This document shows positions 19,313-28,640 of a DNA stretch of 52,820 nucleotides, one piece after another. How positions within the stretch are numbered: the stretch's first letter is position 1; each line of letters starts with the position of its first letter. The notes beneath the pieces are model-generated. The model did not search any database, had not been told where the DNA came from, and worked only from the letters and a program-made list of their open reading frames with translations. Made by a program: the position numbers and the translations under genes. Origin of the DNA: Actinomycetota bacterium (GTDB taxonomy: Bacteria > Actinomycetota > Actinomycetes > Streptosporangiales > Streptosporangiaceae); the NCBI GenBank assembly GCA_027314515.1, contig DAHVAR010000048.1, positions 1 through 52,820 on the forward strand, written 5' to 3'.

Positions 19313-19813
19313 TCAAATTCTCAGCAGCATGCGGGTGTTGCCGAGCGTGTTTGGTTTGACCCGGTCCAGGTCGAGGAACTCGGCGACGCCCTCGTCATAC
19401 GACCGGAGCAGCTCCGCATAGACCTCGGGAGTCGTTGCCTGGCCGTCGATCTCGGTAAAGCCGTGCCGCCGGAAGAAGTCCACCGCGAAGGTAAGCACGA
19501 ATACCCGGCTCACACCCAGTTCACGGGAGGCGTCGAGCAAAGCCAGGACTATCTGGTTTCCGACGCCGCGGCTTTGATGGCCCTCCGCTACTGCTACGGT
19601 ACGGATCTCGGCCAGGTCTTCCCACATCACATGAAGCGCTCCGCAGCCGACGATTTCGCCGTCGGTAGAACTAGCGACCCAGAACTCCTGCACGTCCTCG
19701 AACAGTGCAACGGTTGCTTTATCGAGAAGCCGGCCTGAGCTGGCATTCGCGTCAACCAGCGCCCGGATCGCCCGCACGTCGGAGGTCCTGGCCCGCCTGA
19801 CTGCATAATCCAT
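19313..19813 (-). CDS. argA: Amino-acid N-acetyltransferase (ArgA-type GNAT)
   Basis: 166 residues, single GNAT domain. It matches the short actinobacterial N-acetylglutamate synthase (Rv2747 type): [42 protein letters not shown], the acetyl-CoA loop [19 protein letters not shown], and the ending [20 protein letters not shown]. It catalyses the first step of arginine synthesis, glutamate to N-acetylglutamate. ATG 19813 has GGAGGGGG about nine bases upstream. It is stand-alone here; the arg operon is elsewhere. Confidence 0.85.
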   Translation of the reverse strand: MDYAVRRARTSDVRAIRALVDANASSGRLLDKATVALFEDVQEFWVASSTDGEIVGCGALHVMWEDLAEIRTVAVAEGHQSRGVGNQIVLALLDASRELGVSRVFVLTFAVDFFRRHGFTEIDGQATTPEVYAELLRSYDEGVAEFLDLDRVKPNTLGNTRMLLRI

Positions 19814-20221
19814 CCGAGGTTGCCCCCTCCGTCACCGCATTCCCTGGCCGGCTTTCTTCCTGGCCTGGTCGAGGACATCCGTCGCTCTCAGGATGTAAGG
19901 ATCCCAAAGACCCCGACGACTGCCAAACTGCGGTTTCGCCAAGCAGAGGACGGCCGGCCCGGCTGGTGCCGGGCTGGTGCCGGGCTGGTGCCGGGCTGGT
20001 GCCGGGCTGGTGCCGGCGGGGCGGCCGGACGCACGTCGCCGCGCCTGGGACGCCGGCCAGGACACGCCGCCTGAACTGCTGCGATGCGAAGTAGCGGGCC
20101 TCACCCGTAGCGCGGCCGGACGATATAGGCATGAGCAAGGCAGATAACGCAGCCGGCAACTGAGGTGCGCCGCCGCACTGCCCTGGGCGAAATCTTGCTT
20201 ATTTCGGCCCGCGGCAATGGC
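19814..20221. other. Intergenic region between argA and the riboswitch
   Basis: Holds a 5-copy 11-bp repeat (19961-20015) and presumably divergent promoters for argA and the riboswitch-led gene. No protein-like frame is seen; reading through the repeat gives only Arg/Pro/Ala/Gly-rich peptides. Confidence 0.5.
19961..20015. repeat. 11-bp tandem repeat (x5)
   Basis: Five perfect copies of GGCTGGTGCCG. It shares GGCTGG and the 11-base period with the repeat in front of radA (11498-11530). Confidence 0.95.
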
Positions 20222-20440
20222 GCTCTCGGTTAATGTCCAACGCTGATACCTCGTTGGGGGTCCCCGGCAGAATGGGGGCCTGCAACCCGCCGAGTTCCTG
20301 GTCGCCTGCCAGACGATCGGGGAGCCGGGGACCCACTCAGATCCCTGGGGTGAATCGGCGGGCCTGCGGCGCTAGTGGTCCGGCAGGCTCGTCGTAGGGC
20401 TTCTCCAGCCCGAACCCGTCAGCTAACCCGGTAGGCGGTC
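20222..20440 (+). promoter_or_regulatory. c-di-AMP (ydaO-yuaA) riboswitch
   Basis: Conserved ydaO blocks appear in order: GGTTAAT near the 5' end (20229), GGGGACCCA (20327-20335), TGGGGTGAATC (20346-20356), then CCGAACCCGTCAGCTAACC (20410-20428) and GGTAGGCG. These match the Bacillus ydaO RNA block for block. A CCAACG/CGTTGG stem sits near the 5' end. Known members bind c-di-AMP and turn expression off, and in actinobacteria they commonly precede wall hydrolase genes, as here. The next gene starts 18 bases downstream of the aptamer. Confidence 0.93.
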
Positions 20441-20458
20441 TAGGAGAGGAGACGGAAC

Positions 20459-21532
20459 GTGAAGCGCATGCCGCTGAGCAGGCATGTACTACGGCAGTCC
20501 AGATCGATGTCCACCCGCTCCGGGACGCTCTCGGGCCCTCGCGCCAGGCTCGCGCGCCGCGCGGTCATGCTGGCCGGATCCGTGACGATCTGCAGCGGGC
20601 TCCTCACGAGCGGATCAGCGCTCGCCGCGCCCGCCGCGAACGCGGGTCACCGGAGCCTGCAAGCAGTGCTGGCCGAGGCGAATGCGCTGTCTGAGCAGAT
20701 CGACAAACTCAGCCAGCAATATGACGCTCTCCGGATCCAGCTTGGCCAGGCCAAGGCGGCGGCCAAGATCGCCCGCGACGACGCCGCTCGCGACGAGCTA
20801 GCCCTGACCCAGGATCAGGCGTCCATCGGAGCCATTGCGGTAGAGAACTACATGACCGGCGGCATGAACCCAGCGCTGCAGCTGTTCACGTCCGCCTCGC
20901 CGCAGAGCCTGCTGGACCGCGCCTCGATCATGAGTCAGCTCCAGTTCGAAGATGGCGCCAGGGTCAACATGGTGGCCGGCGCCATGGCAGCTGCTCAGCG
21001 CGCCCAGGAAGCCTCGGTGCAGGAGCAGCAGCAGGCCAGGGGCCTCGCCGCCGCGATGGCGGCCAAGGTCGCGGTCATCCAGAAGAAAGAGAACTTCTTC
21101 AACGGCGAGGCATTCAAGAAGGCTGAGGCGATTTTCGCGCGGACCGGCAACTATCCCATCACGGCGTCGCAGATACCGGGCGACTCCTACGAGGTCCAGG
21201 CACTGCGATGGGCGCTGTCGGTCGTCAACCGCTGCCCGTACGTCTGGGGCGCTGCCGGACCTTGCGCCTTTGACTGCTCAGGCCTGGTGCTGTGGGCTTA
21301 CGCGCATGTCGGAATCTCCCTCTTGCACTACACCGGTGATCAGTGGAACGAGATCGTGCACGTTCCCCAGAGCGAGCTCAAGCCCGGCTACCTGATGTTC
21401 TTCTACAATCTCGACCATGTCGGCCTTTACCTCGGAAACGGGCTGATGGTAGACGCACCGACGTTCGGGCAGGACGTGCAGGTTCAGGCCGTGCCGTGGG
21501 CTTCCTACGACGGCGGCGGGTTCCCGCCCTGA
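20459..21532 (+). CDS. Secreted NlpC/P60 peptidoglycan hydrolase (RipA-like)
   Basis: 357 residues; GTG 20459 follows GGAGAGGAG. An in-frame ATG three codons on (20468) is possible. A long, Arg-rich signal region ends in GSALAAPAANA (about 50-62). Residues about 70-230 form a helical coiled coil (LQAVLAEANALSEQIDKLSQQYD...). The C-terminal NlpC/P60 domain (about 245-357) carries the catalytic Cys in FDCSGLVLW (C273) and His in LDHVGLYLG (H320). It probably cleaves stem peptides in the wall. Expression is governed by the c-di-AMP riboswitch directly upstream and ends at the hairpin at 21555. Confidence 0.93.
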   Translation: MKRMPLSRHVLRQSRSMSTRSGTLSGPRARLARRAVMLAGSVTICSGLLTSGSALAAPAANAGHRSLQAVLAEANALSEQIDKLSQQYDALRIQLGQAKAAAKIARDDAARDELALTQDQASIGAIAVENYMTGGMNPALQLFTSASPQSLLDRASIMSQLQFEDGARVNMVAGAMAAAQRAQEASVQEQQQARGLAAAMAAKVAVIQKKENFFNGEAFKKAEAIFARTGNYPITASQIPGDSYEVQALRWALSVVNRCPYVWGAAGPCAFDCSGLVLWAYAHVGISLLHYTGDQWNEIVHVPQSELKPGYLMFFYNLDHVGLYLGNGLMVDAPTFGQDVQVQAVPWASYDGGGFPP

Positions 21533-21554
21533 CAGCCGTCGCTGCCCCTGGACC

Positions 21555-21597
21555 GCTGCCCGGCCGGATCCCCCCTCCGGCCGGGCAGCTCTTTTCT
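21555..21597 (+). terminator. Rho-independent terminator of the NlpC/P60 gene
   Basis: Perfect 14-bp stem (GCTGCCCGGCCGGA with TCCGGCCGGGCAGC), 7-base C-rich loop, then TCTTTTCT. It starts 23 bases after the stop. It may also serve as the boundary with convergent lysS. Confidence 0.92.
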
Positions 21598-21633
21598 GCC
21601 AGGCGTCAAGCCGCCGCTGCGGGCACGAGCACG

Positions 21634-23172
21634 TCAGGCCGGCGGCCGGTCGGCGGGCCGGACGAGCGGGAACAGCACGGTCTCGCGAGCTGACGCGCCG
21701 GTCAGCATAATGAGCATCCGGTCGATGCCCAGGCCCAGGCCGCCGCTCGGCGGCATCCCGTACTCAAGAGCGCGCAGGAAGTCCTCGTCGAGTTGCATGG
21801 CCTCCGGGTCACCGCCGGCCGCCAGCAGCGACTGCGCCGTCAGCCGGGCTCGTTCCTCGACCGGGTCGACGAGTTCCGAATACGCGGTCGCGATCTCGGT
21901 GCCGAACGCGACCAGGTCCCATCTCTCCGCCAGCCTCGGGTCGTCCCGGTGCTGCCGGGTCAGCGGCGAGACCTCGACAGGAAAGTCGCGGTAGAAGGTC
22001 GGCTCGACGGTCCGGGCTTCCACCAGGTGCTCGTACAACTCCAGGACGATCGGCCCCGAGCTCCAGCTCGGCTGCAGCTCGATCTGGTGCTTGGCGGCCA
22101 GGTCGCGCAGCACCTTCTCGGGCGTGTCCGGCGTGATCTCCTCGCCTGCCGCCTCGGACAGCGCGCCGTGCACGGTCGCCTGCCGCCAGGTCCCGCTGAT
22201 GTCGATCTCGGTGCCGTCCGGCCTGCGGGCAACCTGGCTGCCGTGACCGGCGACCGCGGCCGCCTGGAGCAGTTCCCTGGTCAGCGTCTGCATGGTGGTG
22301 TAGTCGCCGTAGGCCTCGTAGGCCTCGAGCATGGTGAACTCGGGGTTATGCGTGGCGTCGGCGCCTTCGTTGCGGAAGATCCGGCCGATCTCGTAGACCC
22401 GCTCCAAGCCGCCGACTACCAGCCGCTTCAGGTAAAGCTCCAGCGCGATGCGCAGGTACAGGTCCAAGTCGAAGGCGTTGATGTGGGTGATGAACGGCCG
22501 CGCGTGGGCCCCGCCGTGCAGCGTCTGCAGGACGGGCGTTTCCGTCTCCAGGTAGCCGCGCGAGTGAAGCTCCTCGCGGACCGACCGGACGACCGCTGCG
22601 CGCGTCTCCGCCATCTGCCGGGCCGCGGGATTGGTCAGCAGGTCCAGGTACCGCTGGCGCACCCGGGTCTGCGGATCGGTCAGGCCCTTGTGCTTGTCCG
22701 GGAGCGGCCGCAGCGCCTTGGCCGTGATCGCGAACGAGTCAGCCAGCAGGGACAGCTCGCCCCGCCGTGACGAGATCACCTCGCCGGTGACCCCGACGTG
22801 ATCGCCGAGATCGACGTCAGACTTCCACGCGGCGAGCGCCTGCTCGCCCGCCCGTGCCTGGGAGACCATTACCTGGATTTCGCCAGTGCCGTCCCGGATG
22901 GTTGCGAAGCAGAGCTTCCCGCCGACGCGCGAGAGCATCACCCGGCCGGTGAGGCCGGCTGTCTTGCCGGTGGCGCAATCGGCGGGCAGGCCGCCGAACT
23001 CGGCACGGACCTGCGCGATCGTGTGCGTGCGCGGATATCCAACCGGGTAAGGATCGATCCCCGCGGCCCGCAGCCGGGCAACCTTGCGCAGCCGCACCTG
23101 CATCTGCTCCGGCAGCTCTGCCGGGCTCGGGCCGCCCGCCGCCGCACCCGGCGCGGTCTGGTCGTCTGTCAT
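21634..23172 (-). CDS. lysS: Lysyl-tRNA synthetase (class II)
   Basis: 512 residues from ATG 23172. The N-terminal OB-fold anticodon-binding domain (about 60-170; LTGRVMLSRVGGKLCFATIRDGTGEIQVM) and class II core are complete: motif 1 around the VRSVREELHSRGYLETETPVL helix, motif 2 RIFRNEGADATHNPEFTMLE, motif 3 GGLGLGIDRMLIML. It charges tRNA(Lys). It follows coaX by 10 bases. A TAGCCT that includes the coaX stop lies seven bases before the ATG, so an internal leaderless promoter is possible. Confidence 0.96.
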   Translation of the reverse strand: MTDDQTAPGAAAGGPSPAELPEQMQVRLRKVARLRAAGIDPYPVGYPRTHTIAQVRAEFGGLPADCATGKTAGLTGRVMLSRVGGKLCFATIRDGTGEIQVMVSQARAGEQALAAWKSDVDLGDHVGVTGEVISSRRGELSLLADSFAITAKALRPLPDKHKGLTDPQTRVRQRYLDLLTNPAARQMAETRAAVVRSVREELHSRGYLETETPVLQTLHGGAHARPFITHINAFDLDLYLRIALELYLKRLVVGGLERVYEIGRIFRNEGADATHNPEFTMLEAYEAYGDYTTMQTLTRELLQAAAVAGHGSQVARRPDGTEIDISGTWRQATVHGALSEAAGEEITPDTPEKVLRDLAAKHQIELQPSWSSGPIVLELYEHLVEARTVEPTFYRDFPVEVSPLTRQHRDDPRLAERWDLVAFGTEIATAYSELVDPVEERARLTAQSLLAAGGDPEAMQLDEDFLRALEYGMPPSGGLGLGIDRMLIMLTGASARETVLFPLVRPADRPPA

Positions 23173-23182
23173 CTGCCTGAGG

Positions 23183-24028
23183 CTACCGTCGCGCCGGGGC
23201 CGCCTGTGGCGGGGGCGCTTGCGGGTCGCCGCCGCCGGCCCGGTCCGTGGTGTTCCGCTCGTAAGTGAGCCGCAGGCCGATGAGCGTGAGCCAGGGCTCG
23301 TGCGCGTCGATAACCGAGACCTCATCGATGACCAGCGGCGCGAGCCCGCCGGTGGCGATGACGGTAACGCTGTCCGGATCGTCTGGCGCAAGCTCGGCCG
23401 CCATCCGGGTGGCAATGCCCTCCACCTGGCCGGCGAAGCCGAAGATGATGCCAGACTGCAGCGCCTCGACCGTGCTCTTGCCGATGACCCGGGCCGGCCG
23501 CGCCAGCTCCACCTTGAGCAGTTGCGCCGCGCGCCTGGATAGCGCGTCGACGGAGATCTCGATTCCCGGCGCCAGCACGCCGCCGACGAACTCGCCGCGC
23601 TCGCTGACGGCGTCGAAGTTCGTCGACGTGCCGAAGTCGACCACGATCGCCGGCCCGCCGTACAGGTGCATGGCGGCGACCGCATTCATGATCCGGTCGC
23701 TGCCTAGCTCTTTCGGGTTGTCGTAGCGCAGCGGAATGCCCGTCTTGACGCCGGGCTCGATGATGACGGCGGGCACGTCACCGTAGTAGCGGCAGCACAT
23801 CTCCCGCATCTCGTGCAGCACCGAGGGAACCGTGGAGCACAGCGCGATGCCGCTCACGTCCGGCGCAGTGCGCAACGTGCTCTGCCGCAGCAGCCCCTGC
23901 AGCAGCACGGCAAGCTCATCCGCGGTTCGCACCGGATCGGTGGAGATTCGCCAGTGCTCCACCACGTCCGGGCCGTCGAACAGGCCCAGTACGGTGTTGG
24001 TATTGCCGACGTCAATCGTCAGTAGCAT
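23183..24028 (-). CDS. coaX: Type III pantothenate kinase
   Basis: 281 residues from ATG 24028. CoaX phosphorylates pantothenate, the first step of CoA synthesis. Motifs: MLLTIDVGNTNTVLGLF (phosphate 1), GSDRIMNAVAA, VVDFGTSTNFDAV, GGVLAPGIEIS and VIATGGLAPLV. The N-terminus overlaps the end of nadC by 17 bases, so translation is coupled. The last 25 residues are a Gly/Pro/Ala-rich tail. Placement with panC, three genes upstream, groups two CoA-pathway steps in one transcript. Confidence 0.94.
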   Translation of the reverse strand: MLLTIDVGNTNTVLGLFDGPDVVEHWRISTDPVRTADELAVLLQGLLRQSTLRTAPDVSGIALCSTVPSVLHEMREMCCRYYGDVPAVIIEPGVKTGIPLRYDNPKELGSDRIMNAVAAMHLYGGPAIVVDFGTSTNFDAVSERGEFVGGVLAPGIEISVDALSRRAAQLLKVELARPARVIGKSTVEALQSGIIFGFAGQVEGIATRMAAELAPDDPDSVTVIATGGLAPLVIDEVSVIDAHEPWLTLIGLRLTYERNTTDRAGGGDPQAPPPQAAPARR

Positions 24029-24998
24029 CGGGCGTTCCGTTCGTCGCGTTGGCCTGGACCAGGTCGAGGCCGATGTCCAGGGCAGGCGCCGAATGTGTGA
24101 GCGCCCCGACCGCAAGGTAGTCCACGCCAGTCTCGGCGACCGCGCGCGCGCTGCCCAGCCTCAGCCCGCCGCTGGCTTCGAGCCGCGCGCGACCGCCGGT
24201 CAGCGCGACGGCCGCGGTAATGTCGGACACGGTGAAATTATCCAGCAGGATCTCGTCGGCACCGGCAGCCAGCGCCTCAGCGACCTGATCCAGCGTGTCG
24301 CATTCCACCTCGAGCCGCAGTCCCGGCGCGGCGCGCCGGACCGCCGCGAACGCGGCGGCCACCGATCCCGCCGCCGCCACGTGATTGTCCTTGACCAGTG
24401 CCGCGTCCGACAGCGCCATCCGGTGGTTCAGCCCGCCGCCACAGCGCACCGCGTATTTCTCCAGCGCGCGCATGCCAGGCGTCGTCTTACGGGTGTCCCG
24501 GATCCGCGCCCCGGTGCCGCTGATCGCATCGGCCCACTGCCTCGTCAGCGTCGCTACCCCGGACAGGTGGCAGAGGACGTTCAGCGCGGTCCGCTCTGCG
24601 GTCAGGATCTGCCCGACCGGCCCGGTAACGCGCATTAGCGGCTGGCCAGCCGCCACCCGCTCGCCATCCGCCACCAGTTCAGCGCAGTCCAGCCCGGCCT
24701 GCCGCGAACCAGCCGCGGGATCCGGCGGGACCAGCGCGAAGACCGCTGCCGCCACCGGTAGTCCGGCCACCACCCCGGCGGACCTGGCCACCAGATCAGC
24801 GCAGCCGGCCGAGCCCGCGGCAACCGTCGCTGCGGTCGTCACGTCCGTGCCGCCCGCCAGGTCCTCGGCGAGCGCGGCCGCGACGAAGCCAGCGACCGCT
24901 GCCGGGTCCAGCCCGGCCCCGCGCAGCCGCTGCGCGAGCGCGACAGTCAGGCCGGGAACGACGTCGGCCGGGCCGGGCGCGTCCGTCGGCTTACTCAT
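24012..24998 (-). CDS. nadC: Nicotinate-nucleotide pyrophosphorylase (quinolinate phosphoribosyltransferase)
   Basis: 328 residues from ATG 24998, which overlaps the nadB stop by 8 bases. It converts quinolinate and PRPP to nicotinate mononucleotide. It has the standard NadC order: ALAEDLAGGTDVTTAAT near residue 45, ALNVLCHLSGVATLT, RDTRKTTPGMRALEKYAVRCGGGLNHRMALSD..., LKDNH-equivalent VKDNHVAAAG, LEVECDTLDQV and EASGGLRL. The N-terminus has an extra 20-residue Pro/Ala segment. NadA is not in the window. Confidence 0.95.
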   Translation of the reverse strand: MSKPTDAPGPADVVPGLTVALAQRLRGAGLDPAAVAGFVAAALAEDLAGGTDVTTAATVAAGSAGCADLVARSAGVVAGLPVAAAVFALVPPDPAAGSRQAGLDCAELVADGERVAAGQPLMRVTGPVGQILTAERTALNVLCHLSGVATLTRQWADAISGTGARIRDTRKTTPGMRALEKYAVRCGGGLNHRMALSDAALVKDNHVAAAGSVAAAFAAVRRAAPGLRLEVECDTLDQVAEALAAGADEILLDNFTVSDITAAVALTGGRARLEASGGLRLGSARAVAETGVDYLAVGALTHSAPALDIGLDLVQANATNGTPDATDD

Positions 24999-26631
24999 CG
25001 ATAACCGGCTCAAATTCCTCTCTCAGCCCGGCTGACCCGAGTGAGCAGACCAGATGGCCGCGCCAGGCCTCGTCCGGCTCGGCGAAGTCCTCCCGCCAGT
25101 GACTACCGCGCGTTTCCTGCCGGGCGAGAGCCGCGCGAACCAGCGCGGACGCGACAAGGTGCAGGTTAGTTGCCTGCCAGGCGGCGGCGCCAGCCTTGTC
25201 GCACTCCTGTCCGCCGAGTTCGGACAGGCCGGCAGCGGCCTCACTCAGCCCCGTTCCCGACCTGAGTACGCCGGCCCTGGAGGACATGAGCTGCTGCAGC
25301 GGACGGATGACGGACGGGTCCAGCACGCCCGCGGGCCTGTGGTCGAGGGCAGGCTCGCCGAGGGCCGGCAGTCCGCGCGCGAGCGTGAGCGCTATCCGCT
25401 CGGCGAAGACCAGGCCCTCGAGCAGCGAGTTGGAAGCCAGCCGGTTCGCGCCATGCACCCCGGTGCAGGCAGTCTCACCGCAGGCGTACAAGCCAGGCAC
25501 GGTCGTCCGGCCATGCAGGTCGGTCCGGACGCCGCCGCTGGCGTAATGCGCGGCCGGCACGACGGGGATCGGCTCGGACACCGGGTCGATGCCATTCTGA
25601 CGGCAACTGGCCAGGATCGTGGGGAAGCGCTGCTGCCACGTCCGCGCGCCCAGGTGCCGCCCGTCCAGGTACACGTGATCGCTGCGGGCGGCGAGCATCT
25701 CGCGCATGATCGCCTTGGCGACGACATCACGCGGCGCAAGGTCACCGAGCGGGTGCTGCCCGGTCATGAACCGGCGGCCCGCCTCGTTCAGCAGGTAGGC
25801 GCCCTCGCCGCGGACCGCCTCGGAAATCAGCGGCTGGCGGCCCCGCGAGTCCGGGCCGAGCCAGAGCACCGTCGGGTGGAACTGCACGAACTCGATATCG
25901 GCGATGGCGGCACCGGCGCGCAGCGCCAGCGCAACCCCGTCGCCGGTGGACACCGCCGGGTTGGTGGTCGCCAGGTAGAGCTGCCCGAAGCCGCCGGTCG
26001 CCAGCACCACGGCGGGCGCGTGCACTGCGCCCACGCCGTCGGTCTGGCCCTCGCCGAGCAGGTGCAGCGTGATGCCGGCCGCCTTCCCGTCGTCAGTCAG
26101 CAGCAGGTCGAGGGCGAGGGCGTGCTCGATGACCTCGAGCTCGGCACTGGCACCGGCGCCGGCCAGCGCGACCAGCAGCGCACGCGAGATCTCCGCGCCG
26201 GTGGCATCACCGCCGGCGTGCGCGATCCTCCGCTGCAGGTGACCGCCTTCCCTGGTGAGCGAGAGCGGACCAGATGGCTCGCGGTCAAACTCTGCGCCGA
26301 GCGCGATCAGCCGCCGCACCGCATCCGGCCCCTCGGTGACGAGGGTGCGGACGGCCCGGACGTCGCAGAGGCCGGCACCCGCGATAAGGGTGTCCGACAG
26401 ATGCTGGCCGGGAGAGTCGCCGGGGCCGAGCGCCGCGGCGACACCACCCTGAGCCCACCTGGTGGAGCCGTCGTCGAGTACGGACTTGGTGGCCAGCAGG
26501 ATGCGAGCGTCCGGCATGGCGTGCCGGATCGCCAGCACCGTCGTTACCCCCGCGACCCCGGAGCCGACGACGACAACGTCGGTATCTTTCCGCCAGCCGG
26601 GCGGCGGCGCGAGCAGGCGGCGGCTGATCAT
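24991..26631 (-). CDS. nadB: L-aspartate oxidase
   Basis: 546 residues. It oxidises L-aspartate to iminoaspartate using FAD, the first step of de novo NAD synthesis. FAD-binding [14 protein letters not shown] (about 18-31), [25 protein letters not shown], the substrate-site HPTVL, and [28 protein letters not shown] with [16 protein letters not shown] are all present. The ATG overlaps the panC stop by four bases. It lies between panC and nadC, joining the CoA and NAD pathways in one operon. An NrtR-like regulator is at 1.6-2.3 kb. Confidence 0.95.
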   Translation of the reverse strand: MISRRLLAPPPGWRKDTDVVVVGSGVAGVTTVLAIRHAMPDARILLATKSVLDDGSTRWAQGGVAAALGPGDSPGQHLSDTLIAGAGLCDVRAVRTLVTEGPDAVRRLIALGAEFDREPSGPLSLTREGGHLQRRIAHAGGDATGAEISRALLVALAGAGASAELEVIEHALALDLLLTDDGKAAGITLHLLGEGQTDGVGAVHAPAVVLATGGFGQLYLATTNPAVSTGDGVALALRAGAAIADIEFVQFHPTVLWLGPDSRGRQPLISEAVRGEGAYLLNEAGRRFMTGQHPLGDLAPRDVVAKAIMREMLAARSDHVYLDGRHLGARTWQQRFPTILASCRQNGIDPVSEPIPVVPAAHYASGGVRTDLHGRTTVPGLYACGETACTGVHGANRLASNSLLEGLVFAERIALTLARGLPALGEPALDHRPAGVLDPSVIRPLQQLMSSRAGVLRSGTGLSEAAAGLSELGGQECDKAGAAAWQATNLHLVASALVRAALARQETRGSHWREDFAEPDEAWRGHLVCSLGSAGLREEFEPVIDE

Positions 26632-27545
26632 GTCAGGCTGCCGCCGATCTCGAGGCTGACGTTGTCGATCAGCCTGGTCCCGCCCACCTTCGCGGCTACC
26701 AGCAGGGTGGCCGGGCCGCGGTAGCCCGGTCCGGTCTCGGTGAATGTGCGGGCATCGACAAGCACTAGGTAGTCGAGTTCGACCGGCGGGCTAGCCGCCG
26801 CCGCCGCGTCCAGCACCGCCCGCGCGGCGGCAAGCACCGCCGCGCGGCCGTGCGCGGCGAGCGGACTGGCGGCCGCGAGCGCCTCCGGCAGGGCAAGCGC
26901 CGACGTCCGCGCCGACGCTGACAGGTAACCGTTGCGGCTGGATGCGGCCAGGCCGTCCGGATCGCGGAACACCGGGGTCGCCTCGATCCGGACACCGAGG
27001 TCGAGGTCGGTCACCATCTGGCGGATCAGTGCCAGTTGCTGCGCATCCTTCGCGCCGAACACGGCGGTGTCCGGCCGGGTCAGCTGGAAGAGCTTGAGCA
27101 CCACGGTCAGCACGCCGTCGAAGAAGCCTGGCCTCGAGCTGCCCTCGAGCACTCGCCCGAGCGGTCCTGGATTGACCGTGACCATCGGCTCCGCCGGATA
27201 CATCTGGGCCCTGCCCGGGTTGAAGACGGCGCTGGCGCCTTCCTCCGCGCACAGTGCCAGGTCCTCCTCCAGCGAGCGCGGGTATCGCTCGAAGTCCTCA
27301 CCCGGTCCGAACTGCAGCGGGTTCACGAAGATCGACACCACTACGCTGCCGCCCGGTCCGGCCAGTTCGCGTGCGAGCCGCATCAGCGACCGGTGGCCAT
27401 CATGCAGCGCGCCCATGGTAGGTACCAGGACGACCGGCTCTGGCACCGCGGCCCGTGCGGCGACCAGGCCCTTCCGCGTCCTGATCAGCATCGGGATCGG
27501 CGGCCCTGCTTTACCGGGCGCCCGGGCCGGGTGCACCGCGGTCAC
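26628..27545 (-). CDS. panC: Pantothenate synthetase
   Basis: 305 residues. It joins pantoate and beta-alanine using ATP. The nucleotide-binding HIGH-like [14 protein letters not shown] (about 42-55), [37 protein letters not shown] and SSRNGYLS (KMSKS-equivalent) are all visible. GTG 27545 overlaps the DUF2520 stop by four bases. panD, which follows panC in M. tuberculosis, is absent here; nadB takes that place. Confidence 0.95.
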   Translation of the reverse strand: MTAVHPARAPGKAGPPIPMLIRTRKGLVAARAAVPEPVVLVPTMGALHDGHRSLMRLARELAGPGGSVVVSIFVNPLQFGPGEDFERYPRSLEEDLALCAEEGASAVFNPGRAQMYPAEPMVTVNPGPLGRVLEGSSRPGFFDGVLTVVLKLFQLTRPDTAVFGAKDAQQLALIRQMVTDLDLGVRIEATPVFRDPDGLAASSRNGYLSASARTSALALPEALAAASPLAAHGRAAVLAAARAVLDAAAAASPPVELDYLVLVDARTFTETGPGYRGPATLLVAAKVGGTRLIDNVSLEIGGSLT

Positions 27546-28468
27546 GCGCGGGCCTCGGCCAGTACGTCCAGCAGCCGCTGCGCGTCCGCGGCGCTGAGCA
27601 TCCCGCTGGCCAGCGCCCTGGTGGCGGTCAGCCGAGCCAGAGCCAGGTAAGCGGGCAGCGCCTCCGGCGCATCGGAGCGTAGCGCATCGACATGACCGGC
27701 AACGGTCTCGGCGTCCCCGCGGGCTACCGGCCCGGTCAGCCCGGCGTCACCGAATCGCAGCGCGTTGTCGAGCGCGGCGGACAGCAGCGGCCCGAGCATC
27801 CGGGCGGGCTGCGCCACCCCGGCTCGCGTTAGCAGGTCCTCGGCTTGCACGACCTGGGTCACCAGGTGATTCGCGGCACCGGCCAGGGCAGCGTGGTACA
27901 GGCCGCGGTCCTCTTCGGCGATGCAGACCGGCTCGCCGCCCATCTCCATCACCAGCACTTCCGCAGCCGGCCGCAGCACTGCCGGCGCGGTGACGCCGAA
28001 GCAGATGCCGGCCAGCCTGTCCGCGTCGTCGGCCCGGCCGGTGAACGTCATGACCGGATGCAGCGCGAACGGCAGCGCGCCGGCCTCCGCGGCCGGCGCC
28101 AGCACCGCCAGGCCATGCCGTCCGCTGGTGTGCGCCAGCATCCTTCCGGCTAGCGGCGCGCCGGTCGCCGCCAGGCCTGCCACCAGCCCGGCCAGCGCAT
28201 CGTCGGGAACGGTGAGCAGCACCAGGTCCGCCGCGGCGATCACGTCGGCGGGCTGCAGGACCAAAGTGCCGGGCAGGTACTCCTCGACGCGTCTTCTGGA
28301 CGCCGACGACACCGCGGATGCGGCGGTTATCCGGTGCCCGGCCCGGCTGAGCGCAACGGCAAGCGCGGTCCCCACCCGGCCAGCTCCTATCACCCCGACA
28401 TTGAGCCGGGCCGGATGCTGGTGACCGGCCGGAACGGACTGCGGGCCGGCAACTGGATCAGGACTCAT
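27542..28468 (-). CDS. Rossmann-like and DUF2520 domain protein
   Basis: 308 residues. The N-terminal Rossmann fold has [24 protein letters not shown] (about 22-45). The C-terminal DUF2520 helical domain has [20 protein letters not shown] and ends in a helix bundle. The architecture resembles NADP-dependent ketopantoate-reductase/6-phosphogluconate-type dehydrogenases. It sits directly upstream of panC in many actinobacteria (Rv3603c position). A reductase role in pantoate supply is suggested by context only. It starts 172 bases after the DUF3180 gene ends, so an internal promoter is possible. Confidence 0.85.
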   Translation of the reverse strand: MSPDPVAGPQSVPAGHQHPARLNVGVIGAGRVGTALAVALSRAGHRITAASAVSSASRRRVEEYLPGTLVLQPADVIAAADLVLLTVPDDALAGLVAGLAATGAPLAGRMLAHTSGRHGLAVLAPAAEAGALPFALHPVMTFTGRADDADRLAGICFGVTAPAVLRPAAEVLVMEMGGEPVCIAEEDRGLYHAALAGAANHLVTQVVQAEDLLTRAGVAQPARMLGPLLSAALDNALRFGDAGLTGPVARGDAETVAGHVDALRSDAPEALPAYLALARLTATRALASGMLSAADAQRLLDVLAEARA

Positions 28469-28640
28469 AAGCCGTCATCAGAATTCGCAAGCCGTCCGGT
28501 ACCGAGGCGGATGCAGCCTCATGTTAGTCACCACGGGCTCGTCACCACCTCGAATGAGTGCCACTGACCGAGCATCCTCTCGGATCTGCTGCCCGCGGTG
28601 GCAGCCGGGGCGGCATCTGGCCGGCGGGCGGCCAGCGCTG

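Noticed and set aside
19961-20015. Possible small CRISPR array
   Set aside because: Units are 11 bases, directly adjacent with no spacers, and no cas gene is present: a simple tandem repeat.
21634-23685. 683-residue version of LysS
   Set aside because: The first 171 residues lie over coaX in another frame and are Arg/Ser-rich; LysS begins at ATG 23172.
25054-26724. 556-codon plus-strand open frame opposite nadB
   Set aside because: Arg/Gly/Val-rich shadow; nadB on the other strand is full length with all motifs.
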